Assembly (NCBI GenBank): GCA_021018995.1
Contig: CM037585.1
Coordinates: 72,294,646 to 72,358,645 of the forward strand
Length of the DNA stretch: 64,000 bases
Reading direction: 5' to 3'
Source of the DNA: Chloranthus sessilifolius
Lineage: Eukaryota; Streptophyta; Magnoliopsida; Chloranthales; Chloranthaceae
In this document: piece after piece, positions 1 through 11,520 of the stretch
How the letters are laid out: every line of letters starts with the position of its first letter
Position numbering within the stretch: the first letter of the stretch is position 1
Program-made: the position numbers and the translations under genes
Notes under the pieces: model-generated
The model's input: the letters and a program-made list of their open reading frames with translations, nothing else
Told to the model about the DNA's origin: nothing
Database searches by the model: none

Positions 1-2033
1 CAAGGGATTGTGGGAACTCCAGGGTCTCAGAGTTTTGTTGGGGTTGCAATGGACAACACTTGGTTCACTTTCTCAGCACAAAATACCTTCTTGGATAGGT
101 GTATCCTAGATTGTCTTGTGAGTGCACAAATCTTTTAAATTTTTTGCATAGGCTGGAACTTGCTTGATAGCATCAGGGAAAGACAAGTTGATCTTTACTT
201 GTTTGAATGTTTCCATCATCTCCTCAACTTTAGCATTCCCCTTCTCAAAAGGAGAAGGTGATGGAAGTGTATTGGGAAATGAAAAATGAGGGACTGATCT
301 CCCATTTGCTGCCTTAGCAATCTCATCAAAATTTTCTTTATTTTTATTTTTATTTTTATTTTTCTGTTGGGGCACCTCAACACCGCCCTTATTTCTCATA
401 TGCTGCTCCTGCTGCATATCAATATGGGTTGTTCTTTCATTTCTTGCTCTTTTCTCATTAGGCTCAACACCAACTTTATTGTCAACCAGCCTTCTACTCC
501 TCAAAGTGGTGACAGATTTAGCTTCTCCATTTAAAGAAGTCTCACCCACCATATATTGTCCTTTTGGATTGTTCATGGGCTGACTAGGCAGTCTTTCCTT
601 CTCTCTCCTAATCAAAGAGTTAGATAGCTGACCAAGGTGGTCCTCTATCTTCTTAATACTTTGGCTATGGGAGTTAACAGTTTGAGACAAAGAGCCTAAA
701 TTCTGCAGTGAAGCTAGAACTGGCTCTTCAAATGTGAGGGATCTAGAGGGTGCTGGGGCTGGTGCACTTTGATGCACAGGTTGTGCCAGTGGCTGGGCCA
801 TAGGTTGCTGATATTGGGGCCTTAGAAAGTAGTTCTGCTAGTATGGTTGGGCATTCCTATAAGGCATGGACTGCTATTATGCCTGTTGCTGCTGCTGGTG
901 TTGGAAGGTATCTTATCTCCACCTCAAGTTGGGGTGGTTTCTCTAATGATAACCAATAGTAGGCTATTTTTCAAAGGACTGAGCAACATTCACATGTTTC
1001 ATAACAAGGTCTGGAAATTAGGCAGCAGAGGGACATTTCTCAAGGGAGTGAGTGGGGGACTGGCATATCACACATGCCTCCTCCACTTTGGCATCCATTG
1101 GTGACTGCATTGCTCCCATGAGCTTATCAAATTTTTGGGTCAAGCTATCCATCTTCCTTTCTAAATCATTATATCCACTAACCTCATATATTTTCCCTCT
1201 TGTAGTGTTCTCTCTCACTAATCTAATAGGGGTCTCAATGTCCCTTGACAAAGTCTCCCTTTGCATGAAGTTTTCACTAATAATATCAAACAACTCCCAA
1301 GCCTCATTAGCTGTCTTGTGGAGGTAAGTACCACCACATGAGGCATCAATCATGTCCCTACTCTTGGGATCAATTCCTTGATAGAAACTTTGAACAAGTT
1401 GCCATTCAGGAATTTGGTGATGGGGACATTGCTTCAAGAGCTCTTAAATGTCTCCCATGCTTGGTAAAAGTTTTTAGCTGGTGCTTAAGCAAATGAAATG
1501 ATGCTCTTTCTTAGCTGACTTGTTTTGGACATAGGGAAAAATTTGGCCAAAAATATACATTGAAGGTCCTTCCAAGATTGAATACTATTATTGGTTGGGA
1601 GCATTGACAGCCAAGTTCTGGCCCTATCCTTTAATGAAAAAGGAAAAAGTCTCAACCTGATTGCTTCCTCCCCAAAACCTGCAATGTTGAAAATAGTGCA
1701 CAGTCCTAGAAATTCATCAATGTGCTTGTAGGGCTCTGCCTTATTCATGTCATGATATAAGCATAGCATCTGTATGATAGAATATTTAATCTCATAGTTC
1801 CCTTGGATAGTAGGGAATTGAATGCAGAAGGGAGAATTGTAGACCCCTGGTGCATTGAATTCTTTCAATGTCCTAGGTTGCTCACCGATTGCAGAACTTT
1901 TACAAGTAACCACAGGTGTGTGTATGGGCTGCTTAGGCCTGAGAAGTCTCTCAACTTCAAGATCTAAAGGAGTAATCTCAGGATTAAGAGATCTCCTCCC
2001 AATCATACACACAAAAGAAACACAGTACAACAA
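1..2033 (-). pseudogene. Athila-like Ty3/gypsy gag (and start of protease), broken
   Basis: This is the capsid/nucleocapsid (gag) gene of an LTR retrotransposon, read leftwards and running off the window edge. The retrotransposon gag core lies at 2033-1485, with the family signature RLRLFPFSLKDRARTWL followed by FLAKFFP. The segment 1437-1018 continues gag and ends in a CCHC knuckle (CVICQSPTHSLEKC). The segment 801-106 carries the Q-rich linker, a VTTLRS motif and the end of gag (DAIKQVPAYAKNLKDLCTH). In the last 100 bases another frame shows DPGVPTIPC, the usual entry into the Athila protease. It is broken by a frameshift near 1440-1490, a TAA at 1018, a TAG near 836, other stops between, and a frameshift near 106. 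The start at 2033 is the ORF limit; the true ATG is uncertain. Pol lies outside the window. The family call is secure; the protein is not functional. Confidence 0.88.
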
Positions 2034-2323
2034 ACAGAATTACAACATAGATTTCAATAAAATAAATTCAAAAACACACAACTATTGCTACAGATCTAAA
2101 AATTTACAGATCTAGAAATATAAAAGAGTTAGAAAATGGAAACTATAGCACAACTTGCTCCTCCAATTAGCACAATGCTCCACTCAAAACAAAATATCCA
2201 GATCTGCAATCACAAAATTAAACTACAAAAACTGTAACAACAATTAGTCAAACACAAAACAGGCAATTAAAAATCTAAATCTAAAATGAAAAAAAATTAG
2301 ATCTACCAATTTTAAAAACACAA
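2034..2323 (-). other. Untranslated leader between primer site and gag
   Basis: About 290 bases of A-rich sequence lie between the primer site and gag of the minus-strand Athila-like element. I see no coding potential. It corresponds to the retroviral leader. Confidence 0.55.
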
Positions 2324-2346
2324 ATCCCTGACAGTGACGGTAAAAA
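2324..2346 (-). promoter_or_regulatory. Primer-binding site, degenerate
   Basis: On the minus strand the bases read TTTTTACCGTCACTGTCAGG. This is a decayed form of the TTTTTGGTGTCGCTGCCGGG seen beside the related element at 9124. It lies directly inside the LTR end, where reverse transcription is primed. Several CG positions have become CA or TG, as expected after methylation-driven decay. Confidence 0.6.
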
Positions 2347-2353
2347 CTTATTG

Positions 2354-4607
2354 TGTTGCTCACCTTATAATTATTAAGGAGTTAAAACAACAGATTAAAA
2401 GGACAAGGTATAGCAAAATGGGATCAAGGTAAGCAATCAGTTCTGCAAGAACCAGGACTGTTGCTGACTGTTGTAGCAAGCTTTAAGGGGTAAGTCAGGG
2501 TATGTCCACAGGGAAATGTGCTCTAAAATAGGGTAAATCTCTAGATCTAAATCAGATTTGACACTCTATCCTAAACTAATGTAAGGGAAGGAAAGGGGAG
2601 AGGTTTTAAGTGTTGTCACTCTATTAGAAAAAATTACAGAAATCAAATGCAAATGATCCAAAACTGATGAAACTCAGATTTAAGGAAATGAAGAAAAAGA
2701 TTAAAACCAAAAGGTGGAGAGCAGCAGCTAGGGATTTCAGACTTTACTGAAAATCAATTGGTTCAAAGGCAATACATAGAACTGATTTGCAACAATCCTT
2801 CATCTGGCTACAAGCTCAGATGCAACGTATAAGAATCCAATACAGATAAAGGAATTGGAGTGATCCTAAGGCTATGATTTGTCCACTTGAATGGTCACAG
2901 ATCATCCCAGAGATCCCTCTAGTTCAAGGATTTTAATTGGAATAGTTAAACTATTGCAGATGTTGTGGATGCAAAGCTACAAGCTCAAGCATCCATAGGG
3001 ATATCTAATCTAGAAAATCGAATTACAATCATAAGATTTATAGATCAAAATTAACTTGATAATCCACAATTTACTGATTCAATACAACTTATAGCAAATG
3101 TGCTCAGATATGTAATCTATGCAACATCTAATCCATATACAAGGCCTTGAACCTCTCAATTTACAGATCTCAACCTCACCCGAGCTACTAAAGCCAACCA
3201 TGATCGGCTAAGGAGAGAATGGGGGAAGAAGGAAGAGGGAAGGAATGTTGGAGATGCGACTTCCGATTTGGCCTCAGCTCTCTCAATTTTGGATGGTTAG
3301 CTTTGTAAATTCTTCAGGCTTTTATACTCTTCCCCTCTGTCCTCAGATCTGTTTAAACCAATTAGAGCTCAAGAGAAGAATTTAGTTATTCTCAGCTACT
3401 AATGTGGCTGATTTCTCTTCTAAAAGCTCTTTAAAAATTGATCCAAACTGGATAAGTGCATGTGAAGTGGTTAGAGTTTCCATTCGTGCCCATATGATTT
3501 CCAAAAATACCCCCAGGGGTTGCTAACATGCCTTGGTGTGTGTGCACAAATTACTGAAGTTGGCAACTACTGTGAAAGGAACTGAGAAGTTCTAAATTCG
3601 AGTGTCGAGAGGTTTAGGGAACCTCTCGACAGGTTTTGTGTCCATTTGATGTGTATTTCGACAGGTTGAGAGTGGCTTCCGACATGTTCCTTGACTTCTC
3701 GATAGGTTCAGTTTGCTAGTTGACAGGATTGACACAATTCTCATCTTCTGTCCAGGCTCCCTCAATCCTCTCGACAAGTTATAAAATAACCTGTCGACTT
3801 GTTATACAGTCTTCAGTTGAGTGCTCGACAGGTTGCTTCAATCCTCGCGAGAATGAGTGCACCTTCAGGTAAGTCATCGATAGGATGGTGTTGACTGCTC
3901 GTTAGGTTATGGGGAACCTCTTGGCAGGTAGCTGGAACCTCTCGAGCTCCCCTGTATCTCCAGGTAACCTCTCGACAGGATGTGCTGCTGCAGCTTGATT
4001 CATTCGACAGGTTGAATTAACCTCTCGAGATCTTCACATTTCTTCCTCAGTACCTTTCGATAGGTTATAATACACTTCTAGAACCTCTCGACAGGTTGGT
4101 TTCTTCAGCCTCAACTCCTTGACAGGTACTGGGAAGCTCTCGACAACTTCATTTATTGAACACTCAACCTCTTGACATCTTCATTCTAAGCATCCAAACC
4201 TGTCGACAGGTCGAATTAACCTCTCGACAGGTTATACCCCTTGTTTTCACAGGTGGTTCATTGCTCTGGAGTGCTGTTCTTCATCTGTCTAGCACTCAGC
4301 ACCTCTTGAGGGGTTCAAACTTCATCAAATGTAGCTAGTCTTGCTCCCATGTGTGCCCATGTGGACACCTATTATTGCCATGAAGCTCTGAGGCTTTGTG
4401 GACTACTTGATGACTGGCCTTTTGGGCTGCATAAGCACATGTTGAGGCAGCATGTCTGTTCTTTGGCATTTTTAGGTGGATGTTTCCACTAAGATTGTAA
4501 TTTATTTCTTATCTATAAAACACACTCAAAACACTTTATTAGTTAACTCAAAGGCCCATCAAAGGTCAGGTTAGGAGGTGAAAAATAGTATTTTTTACTA
4601 ATTAACA
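2354..4607 (-). mobile_element. 5' LTR of the Athila-like element (LTR A)
   Basis: This long terminal repeat of about 2.25 kb is in minus orientation, starting TGTTAATT at 4607 and ending GCAACA at 2354. It is homologous, inverted, to LTR B at 14116-21162. One clear shared block is near 2870-2920 in A and 20525-20580 in B, a stretch around GATGATCTGTGACCATT. A minus-strand TATAAAAGC box lies at 3319-3327. Upstream of it in the sense direction (3590-4240) is the TCGACAGGTT motif array. The end at 4607 was set by comparison with the start of LTR B. The second LTR is outside the window. Confidence 0.75.
3590..4245. repeat. Array of degenerate TCGACAGGTT palindromes inside LTR A
   Basis: About 20 variants of the pattern AACCTSTCGASAGGTT are spaced roughly 25-50 bases apart, for example near 3603, 3655, 3965, 4085, 4200 and 4220. 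Many are near-perfect palindromes around TCGA. The intervening bases are not conserved, so this is a motif array and not a tandem duplication. It lies in U3, upstream of the TATA box of LTR A. Confidence 0.7.
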
Positions 4608-6495
4608 CTGATTATAGAATATTATATATTTATTTTTATCACTTCGACACAATCTTCACGATGGCATGGAAACTTTAGAATTTTGATGTCATCTATAAAG
4701 TCAAACTTGAACCTTTCATGCTCTCGATCACATACATACTAAGAACTGCACCTATATTATAATTGTATTGATGTGTTGTATATATATATATTGTATCTTT
4801 GAATTCAAATCAATTCACTAGTAAGATAATATTATGTTTCTATCATTGTTATGTGGTATGTTTTATATATAAGATAGGTCTCTACGTAATTGTGTAAAAT
4901 CATGCCTACGCTTGGGCGTGGTGATTCGCTGAGATGGTATGGAAGTGGAAATCACACAGTACTCACATGTCTTATAACTTATGGTGGTATGGGACATTAT
5001 GTCGAGGGAGGTGAGTATGAATTCAGTGTAACCTCATATACAGTGGCATAGATGGTGACCCTATCACCCTAAGTTTTAAATATGATAAATTAAGTTAAGG
5101 AATAAGATACGACACTCGACCTTTAGGCCTTAGTCTTGATGGGATTCCTTTCACGGCCATGTGAAACTCAGAATATAGACATACATGTACAGATGCAACA
5201 CCTCTATGAGAATATGGGCTGCCACACGAAGTACATCTAGGTTACCACAGAATTCGTTCATTAGAAAACGTGGTTTAGTGACGCTTATCGCACCATGACT
5301 CACTCTAAATTCAGGTTGTAAGAAAATAAAAATAAAGAATACGTAAGGTAAGATAAGATACAAATTTAATAAGATATTACTGTGTAGGCTAGCATAAGAT
5401 TACAAATTTAAGTCTGTACATGTCGTACCTTATGTAGCCACCGTAGGGATCCCGGTCTTCAGTCGAGACAGATATCTCAGAAGACAGTATGAGTTATGTT
5501 ATGAGGTATGCTGTTCTTGCCTTTAGAGATGCGTATGCTTGTTGGCCGCCCTTGAGACTGGATGTGGTGTATATTATATAATGTTATGGAGAGCGATATG
5601 TTATGGTGGTATGCTACTATGGCGACCCTCGCATGATAGGCTTGAGCAACGACTCTGGCATATATTGTATTAGGAATAGAAGAAAGTATGTACGCCCATG
5701 CAATGTACAAACACATGTGTAGTTATAATATGATAAGTTATGTTTATGAGGTATGGTGAGGTACAATAGCATTGGAGTATGTCTAGATCATGGACTTGCA
5801 TGTAGGTTAAGATATGAGTTTGATGTTACACATGATTTTGACATTCTTTATTTCTTATATACCGTCATATTATTATTATCACTCACGAGAAGCACCCACA
5901 ATGTACCTAAGTAGTGCAGGGTGGATTGGTAGTATGTCCATTGAGTTGCGTGTTGTTTAGCAACTCAACCATGATGACATTTATTATTTTCAGGTGATTT
6001 TATCGACAGAGTGAACACCGGTTATTCTGATCATGTGGACGCTAATTTTATTAACCCATGGACGTTGAGTACCAGGAGCCTTGGGAGGGTGACACTGCAG
6101 GACAATACTGATTATAAACCTTATGCAGATTATTGATAGCATAGTTTTAGTATTGAGATTAGAATTTACAGATTAGATAATTTATTCTTTCATTTCATAC
6201 TATTATTATTTATTAGTGGGTATTCATTGTTAGCCTCATACATTTGATTTCTTATAGACCTTTATTTTCCTATTGATTAGTAATTATTTCATCATTTCGT
6301 ATCACATTTATTCATTATTTATTTATGTCATGATTCTCCATTTTTATATAATTGGATTCACAAATTTTGTGGAATCATATTAGCTTGAGAACTTTGATTA
6401 TGTATACGAACACTTGGCATATTTGGGATGCATACAGGTCATAAAACGAAATTTTAGGCTCTCGGGATGGGGTAGAATTTCAGGTCGTGGCAACA
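4608..6495 (+). mobile_element. Truncated Ty3/gypsy LTR fragment, plus orientation
   Basis: There is no gene in this stretch. It is inverted homology to solo LTR D (15143-18021). The blocks at 5105-5340 and 5930-6010 match the reverse complement of 16330-16550 and 15600-15700. The right end (GGTCGTGGCAACA) corresponds to the reverse complement of the D terminus TGTCACGACCC. The left part of the LTR is missing, probably cut by insertion of the Athila-like element that ends at 4607. Confidence 0.6.
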
Positions 6496-6744
6496 TGACA
6501 CCTAAACACTATTTCAATATCACATGGAGCTCGGGTTCATTGCTTAGGTCATATTTAAAAAAATAAAAAATTCATCTCTACGTTCTATTTTTTTAGTGAT
6601 GAAATGTGGATCACTGAAACTAGTCAAATTTTGACTTGTGCTTTAAAAATGGTTTTTTTCAATTTTTTTTTTCAAAAATTGATCTTATCTATCCCTTCGT
6701 ACTCCATGTGTGAATCGTGTTTTGGTTGCCACATGGACCTCCGT

Positions 6745-6921
6745 GTAGACCTTGGAGGACAGTGACCGTCCTCCCATGGAGGATGGAACCGGCTCCCATA
6801 TATATATATATATGGGGGAAAAAGGGAAAATGCGATCGGGGGTAGAGATTTCTCTACGCTCCCCTAATGGGGAGCGTACACGTGGAAAGTGCTTTTTCAC
6901 TAACCCGGGTTAGTGAAAAAG
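6745..6921. repeat. Cluster of consecutive hairpins and perfect palindromes
   Basis: Five inverted repeats follow each other. The first is GGAGGAC with GTCCTCC (about 6752-6772). The second is CCC(AT)n with its complement GGG around the TA run (about 6796-6816). The third is GTAGAGA-TT-TCTCTAC (6842-6857). The fourth is CGCTCCCC-TAAT-GGGGAGCG (6857-6876). The fifth is a perfect 30-bp palindrome, CTTTTTCACTAACCC plus its complement (6892-6921). No known element type explains the whole set. Confidence 0.75.
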
Positions 6922-7119
6922 GGGGTTTCCTAGTGTCAATGATAGGTAAAGTAGGCAGTAGGGGAATACTGGAGCCTATACCTGACGGAGGAAGTGATTT
7001 CCCCAAGGGGAAGGTCTTGTCGAATGTAATGATAGTAAAAAAATTTAAAAATTGGTATAGGTTCCTTCTCTTTCCCTCCCTATTTAGGTCCATTTTGTTT
7101 GTTATTTTATTTCCTCTCT

Positions 7120-7480
7120 TTGGATTGCAACTTTCTCATTTTTCCTGGAGCTCTGACTGGATAGAAGTGCAAAGAGACAACTTTCTCCTTTTTTCTGCAG
7201 TGCGGACTGGATAGAAGCGCAAAAAGATAACTTTCTCCTTTTTTCTTGAGCTCGTATTGGATAGAAGAGCAGAAGAGGCAACATTCTCTTCTTTTCTGGA
7301 GCTCGTACTAGATAGAAGCGCAGAAAAGACACCTTTATCTATTTTTTTAGAGCTCGTACTAGATAGAAGCGTAGAAGCGACAACTTGCTCATGTTTTTGG
7401 AGCACGTACTGAATAGAAGTGAAGAAGAAACAACTTGCTCTTTTTTCTGGAGCATGTACTAGATAGAAGCCCAGAAGAGT
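7120..7480. repeat. 50-bp tandem repeat, about seven units
   Basis: The word ATAGAAG recurs at 7161, 7211, 7261, 7312, 7363, 7413 and 7463, a period of 50-51 bases. Each unit is roughly CAACTTTCTCC, a T-run, GGAGCTCGTACT, AGATAGAAGCGCAGAAGAGA. The short minus-strand ORFs across it have repetitive translations and are not genes. Subterminal tandem arrays are common in MULE arms. Confidence 0.85.
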
Positions 7481-7577
7481 GATATTCGAGCTAAGTATAT
7501 TTTTTTCCTCTGTATTATTTTTAGGTTACAGAACATTCAAACATATATGGCATTAGATGCGTTGTCGCTTCTGCGCC

Positions 7578-9121
7578 TAATCAGTCACATAATATACTAA
7601 TTTATCACCCTTAACTTAGTGATGCTAGGACTTAGTTTGCTACTAATAAGTTACTGATATATAGATATTAAGTTACTGATATATAGATATTAAAGATAAT
7701 CAGTAAAAGAGAGCCATAATGTTAATCTTTGTCAAAATGAACTCAAAAGAGCAGTAAAAGACGATTGAGCGAAAAAGACGATTCATCAAATACGGAAAGA
7801 CCAGAAATCGTGTTTTGCGATTGAGCGTTGAAGCTACTAAAGAATAGAATGAGAAATCGTAATTTACGATTCTCCAGAAGACGTTTAAAGTAAAGGCGAT
7901 ACAAAGAAGAAAATGATCAATTGTAATCCAGAGAATTGTCAACTAAGAGAAAGCTGTGTGAAAAATAGAAAATCATGATTTACGATTTTCTACGAAAAAC
8001 CATAATAGAAGAAAGAAAATCGTGATTTATGATTTTACAGAAAAAATTTCTCATTGCTGATACCACTGTTGCTGATCACATGAAGATTTCCACCGCCATG
8101 AACAAAATTAGAAGAACTATTGAATTAGAAGTTTGGCTGATCACGGATCTGGGAGATTGATGAAGAAGAATCTTAAAGGGACTCTACTACTGAATAAAAA
8201 GGAAGAAATCCCGAAACGCATCAACTAAGTAAAGCAAGGAAAGATAAAATTAGAATTAGAGTTATATTAGAATAGTTTTATTTTTATTTATTTCTTTTAT
8301 TAGAATTAGAAGTCTTGTAAACCGACTCCTTGTGATCTATAAATAAGAGAGCCCGGTATAGGAATAAGCATCGAAAAAATTCTCAGCATCAATTGACGAC
8401 TGAGGTTGGATTTTCTTTCGATCAATTTAAAGTAGATTTTTATTGCTTTGTAGATTAGATATCCAAGGTTTCTCAAGAGAAATTGACGACTAAAATTGGG
8501 AGCTAAGATTAGAGTAGATATCTGTAGTTTCTTAGAAGCAATTGACGACTACGGCTGAGGAGTGAAAGATATAATTTTCATTGCTTTCTAGTTTAGATTT
8601 TATTTTCTTTTATTTTATGCTTTGTAAATATCTTTGAATTTTAATTTGAATTGACGACTCAGATTGAGGTTTGCAGATTAGTGTAACGATTTCTACTTTT
8701 CCATCTTCAGTTTTCTAGAATTTGATTGACACCCAAGTTTTAAGAGATTGTTGATTAGATTAAATCTGTATTGATAAGATTTTAGTATTGATTGACAACC
8801 AATACTAGGAAACTTGATATATAGTGTAACGGTACTGTTTGAATTCATAAATATCCAATAGCTGAAGATTGTGATTGACGACCATAATCTGAAGGAGGAT
8901 TATGACTTATTTTTTGCAAATTTAGTTTATAAATAATTCTTTATTCATATTTCTCCAGTAGATTAGGATCTTAAAAGATAAGTATACGTTTTCATAAAAC
9001 TTAAATTAATATAGTTTAACCTATCTCTGTGAGAACGATCATTTGCTAGTACTATAATTTCCATTGTGCACTTGCAATAGGTTAACAATTAATTAAAGAT
9101 GACACATACAAGTCGCTAACA
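7578..9121 (+). mobile_element. 5' LTR of element E
   Basis: This LTR of about 1.54 kb is nearly colinear with the 3' LTR (26014-29714, interrupted) and with the inverted LTR at 53237-54764. The terminal TG has become TA here. A TATAAATA box lies at 8338-8345. Upstream of it (7800-8040) are several AAATCGT/ACGATTT palindromes. Downstream, in the expected transcribed part, ATTGACGAC recurs at 8392, 8482, 8541, 8650 and 8874, with decayed copies between. The LTR ends CGCTAACA. Confidence 0.85.
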
Positions 9122-9123
9122 AG

Positions 9124-9147
9124 TTTTTGGTGTCGCTGCCGGGGAAT
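9124..9147 (+). promoter_or_regulatory. Primer-binding site of element E
   Basis: The bases TTTTTGGTGTCGCTGCCGGG sit two to three bases after the LTR end. This matches the primer-site pattern TTTTTGGYGYCGYTGCCGGGG common to Athila-group elements. I infer tRNA priming but cannot assign the tRNA from the sequence alone. Confidence 0.75.
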
Positions 9148-9502
9148 AGCTCTTGAATATATTAATTTAAGAAAATAAGTATTTATTTTTTTCTTTTTAT
9201 ATTTCTTTATATTTTTAATTTTCTTTGATCACTTCTTAAATCTTTTGCAGGTTTATTCGGAGTGATGAATTAAAGTTTCAACTTCCCCTGATTAAAGAAG
9301 CTCGAGGCTTTGATTTGTTCCCTCTCCCTGCCTTCTAGAAAAAAAATTAAATAAAGTTAAAAATATTAAAAACAAAATTTTTCTTTTTGTATACATCACA
9401 CCCGATCTCGAAGTCTAGATTTCTTCGAGTGTGATACAGAAATTGAGGACTTTTCAACGTAATTTGGTTGCAAACCGAATTTCAGCAGGAGCATCCTTTA
9501 CC

Positions 9503-10865
9503 ATGGCTGACGATTTGTCAATCCAGGCACATTTCAGTCCAATAGCTTTGACTGAGTCCTCTTGTATAGTTATACCAGAGGTGCCTGTGAGTCAAAATTA
9601 TGAAATCAAGCTCCATACACTTCAATCTGTACCAACCTTTTATGGGCTTGATCGAGAAGATCCATACCAACATCTAAGGGACTTATAGAGCTTTACACAG
9701 TGCTGTAATTATCAACTGCCAATAAAGAGGCCGTAAGACTACGTTTGTTCCCATTCTCTCTCAAGGATAGGGTGAAGGCATGATTAATTTCATTACCTAC
9801 CAGAAGTATTACCACATGAAAAGAATTACAGTCCAAGTTTTTGGGCGAGTACTTCCTAATTGGTTAAACTAACCAAATTAGCCAAGCGATCCAAGACTTC
9901 AAGCAAAATCCAGGAGAATTATTTTGTGAGAGCTGGGCAGGGATGAAGGATTTGTTACGAAAGTGTCTTCATCACGAGGTACCCAATTAGTCGATAGTGC
10001 AAAGCTTCTACCAAGGGTTGACTAAGACTAACCAGTCTATAGTCAATGTCGTGAGTGGAGGAGCCTTTATGGCTCAGAACAGCCAGCAGTCTTGGAATTT
10101 ATTCGAGAAACTGGCCAATAACTCAAAACAGAAGCAGACTTTGCTTAGATCTGATCCAGATGTCACTCGCCACACCCCGCTCGCGAGGGGTGGACTTTAC
10201 GATTTCAGCAGTGATAAAGTAAAGAAGGAGGATGACATGAGTATGAAAGTTTTGACCATCGAACAACAAATCCCAACATTAATGGCTACCAAACCTAGCA
10301 CCCCGGATAGATCTTTGGGAAGCCACTTTAATTACTAGACTCAGACATATATTGAAAACCCAGCTGCGCCACCCACCAAGAGGTGGTGGAAAGTGAACAA
10401 ATAATGGATTTTCAGAGGGGAGACTATGGAAACACATATAATCCAGCATGGAGGAACCACCCTGGATTTAATTATGGTTTCATAGGCGGAGCATGGCTAG
10501 CACCATAAGTTGTGCAACCTTTATTTTCCCAGACTCAAGCCTTTCACCAAAGACCTCAAATGCCCACTGCACAGACCCAATTTGGACCATAGAGCAATGC
10601 ACCTGATGCGACAATTGTTCAAATCCTTCAAGATTTACAGCAACAGTCGCATCAACATTCAAAAGATTTACATCAGCTTACTCAATTCTCTCAAGTACTC
10701 AACTCACATACCCAGTCCATCATGAAACTGGAAAGCCAGATAGGCCAACTAGCTTCTCAAGTGGCAAGAAGAGAGAGTGGCCAATTACCTATGCAGCTAG
10801 TTAATAATCCTAGAGGACAAGTGCTCCTGGGGGAGACATTGGCTCCCCAAAATCAAATATAGACA
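9503..10865 (+). pseudogene. Athila-like gag of element E, broken
   Basis: This is a structural gag gene. The ATG at 9503 opens MADDLSIQAHFSPIAL, and an upstream in-frame stretch without ATG also fits. Recognisable parts in order are YEIKLHTLQSVPTFYGL and DPYQHLRDL (before 9688), then in other frames RLFPFSLKDRV and FLGEYF of the gag core (9735-9860). ORF 9997-10338 contains SFYQGLTKTNQSIVNVVSGG, and near 10730-10860 are SQIGQLASQVARRESGQLP and NNPRGQ. I could not find a CCHC knuckle. There are several frameshifts and stops (about 9686, 9780, 9870, 10338). After NNPRGQ the similarity stops, so the gag end and all of pol are missing. This is the same family as the minus-strand gag at 1-2033, but a different subfamily. 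Confidence 0.82.
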
Positions 10866-11520
10866 TCTCGTGGATCGTCGAGCTATCGACTCATCCGTAG
10901 CATCAATTGTAAATTATGTAAACTATATTATCCTCTTTCTTTTTAGTTTAGGTATCATACTATGACTCAAATCATTAAAAGATGATGAATCGTAATATCA
11001 TACCTATTGTATATTATAGGGAACAATCATATGGATGTACGATTGATCGTCATTAGGTTTATCAGTGAAGAGTAGTGATTACAATTCACTGATACGAGGG
11101 TTCGTACTAGAATAAATCGACAATTCTAGGTCAAAACCCAATTGACGACCGATTCAACAAGTCGTCACTGAAAACAGGGCCTACATATTCAAAAAAGGAT
11201 CTGTCGGCCCCATTTTCAACTTCTCTAGGTTTTCTCTCTTACCTTCCCTTTCTTTTTCAAAAGGCTCTTCATCCTAACCGTTCTCCTACCCAACCCAACC
11301 GTTTTATTTTCTATACACCCCTTCCTTCCCTTGTTTTATTTCAGGTACCCTGCGTCCATTTCATTCCGCATTTATAAGTTATCAATCATCAAAGAGGTAA
11401 GGTGACAATTTAATGATTTTAATGGAAGGGTTTCTGCAAGAAATTTTTACTCAATGCATGGAATTCATGGTTAATTAATGATGTTTTATTAATTCCTGTA
11501 GAAAGGAAAAGAGAAGTATC
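10866..11520 (+). other. Spacer between gag and envelope-like ORF of element E
   Basis: The 655 bases have no recognisable pol motif in any frame. A pyrimidine-rich tract at 11219-11345 and sequence like an untranslated leader precede the ATG at 11521. In an autonomous relative the pol gene would lie here, so this is where the deletion junction or rearrangement should be. Confidence 0.6.

Larger units (their letters stand above)
6496..7577. other. Probable left arm of the MULE, gene-free
   Basis: No coding region is supported here; the short ORFs are frame shadows of repeats. The stretch holds a hairpin cluster (6745-6921), a 50-bp tandem array (7120-7480), and at 7540-7577 a GATGCGTTGTCGCTTCTGCG sequence. 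That sequence resembles, in inverted orientation, CG-rich GAAGCGACGACG-type sequence near 39690-39780. It is therefore likely host sequence for element E and part of the MULE terminal arm. The outer MULE end is not resolved. Confidence 0.4.

Noticed and set aside
7102-7405. Minus-strand ORFs with repeated RFYxxRxxEKKRK-type units
   Set aside because: They are translations of the 50-bp tandem array. The overlapping frames are equally open because the unit is nearly stop-free.
9431-9502. Start of E gag at 9431
   Set aside because: That codon is GTG, which is not a normal plant start. The first ATG in frame is at 9503.
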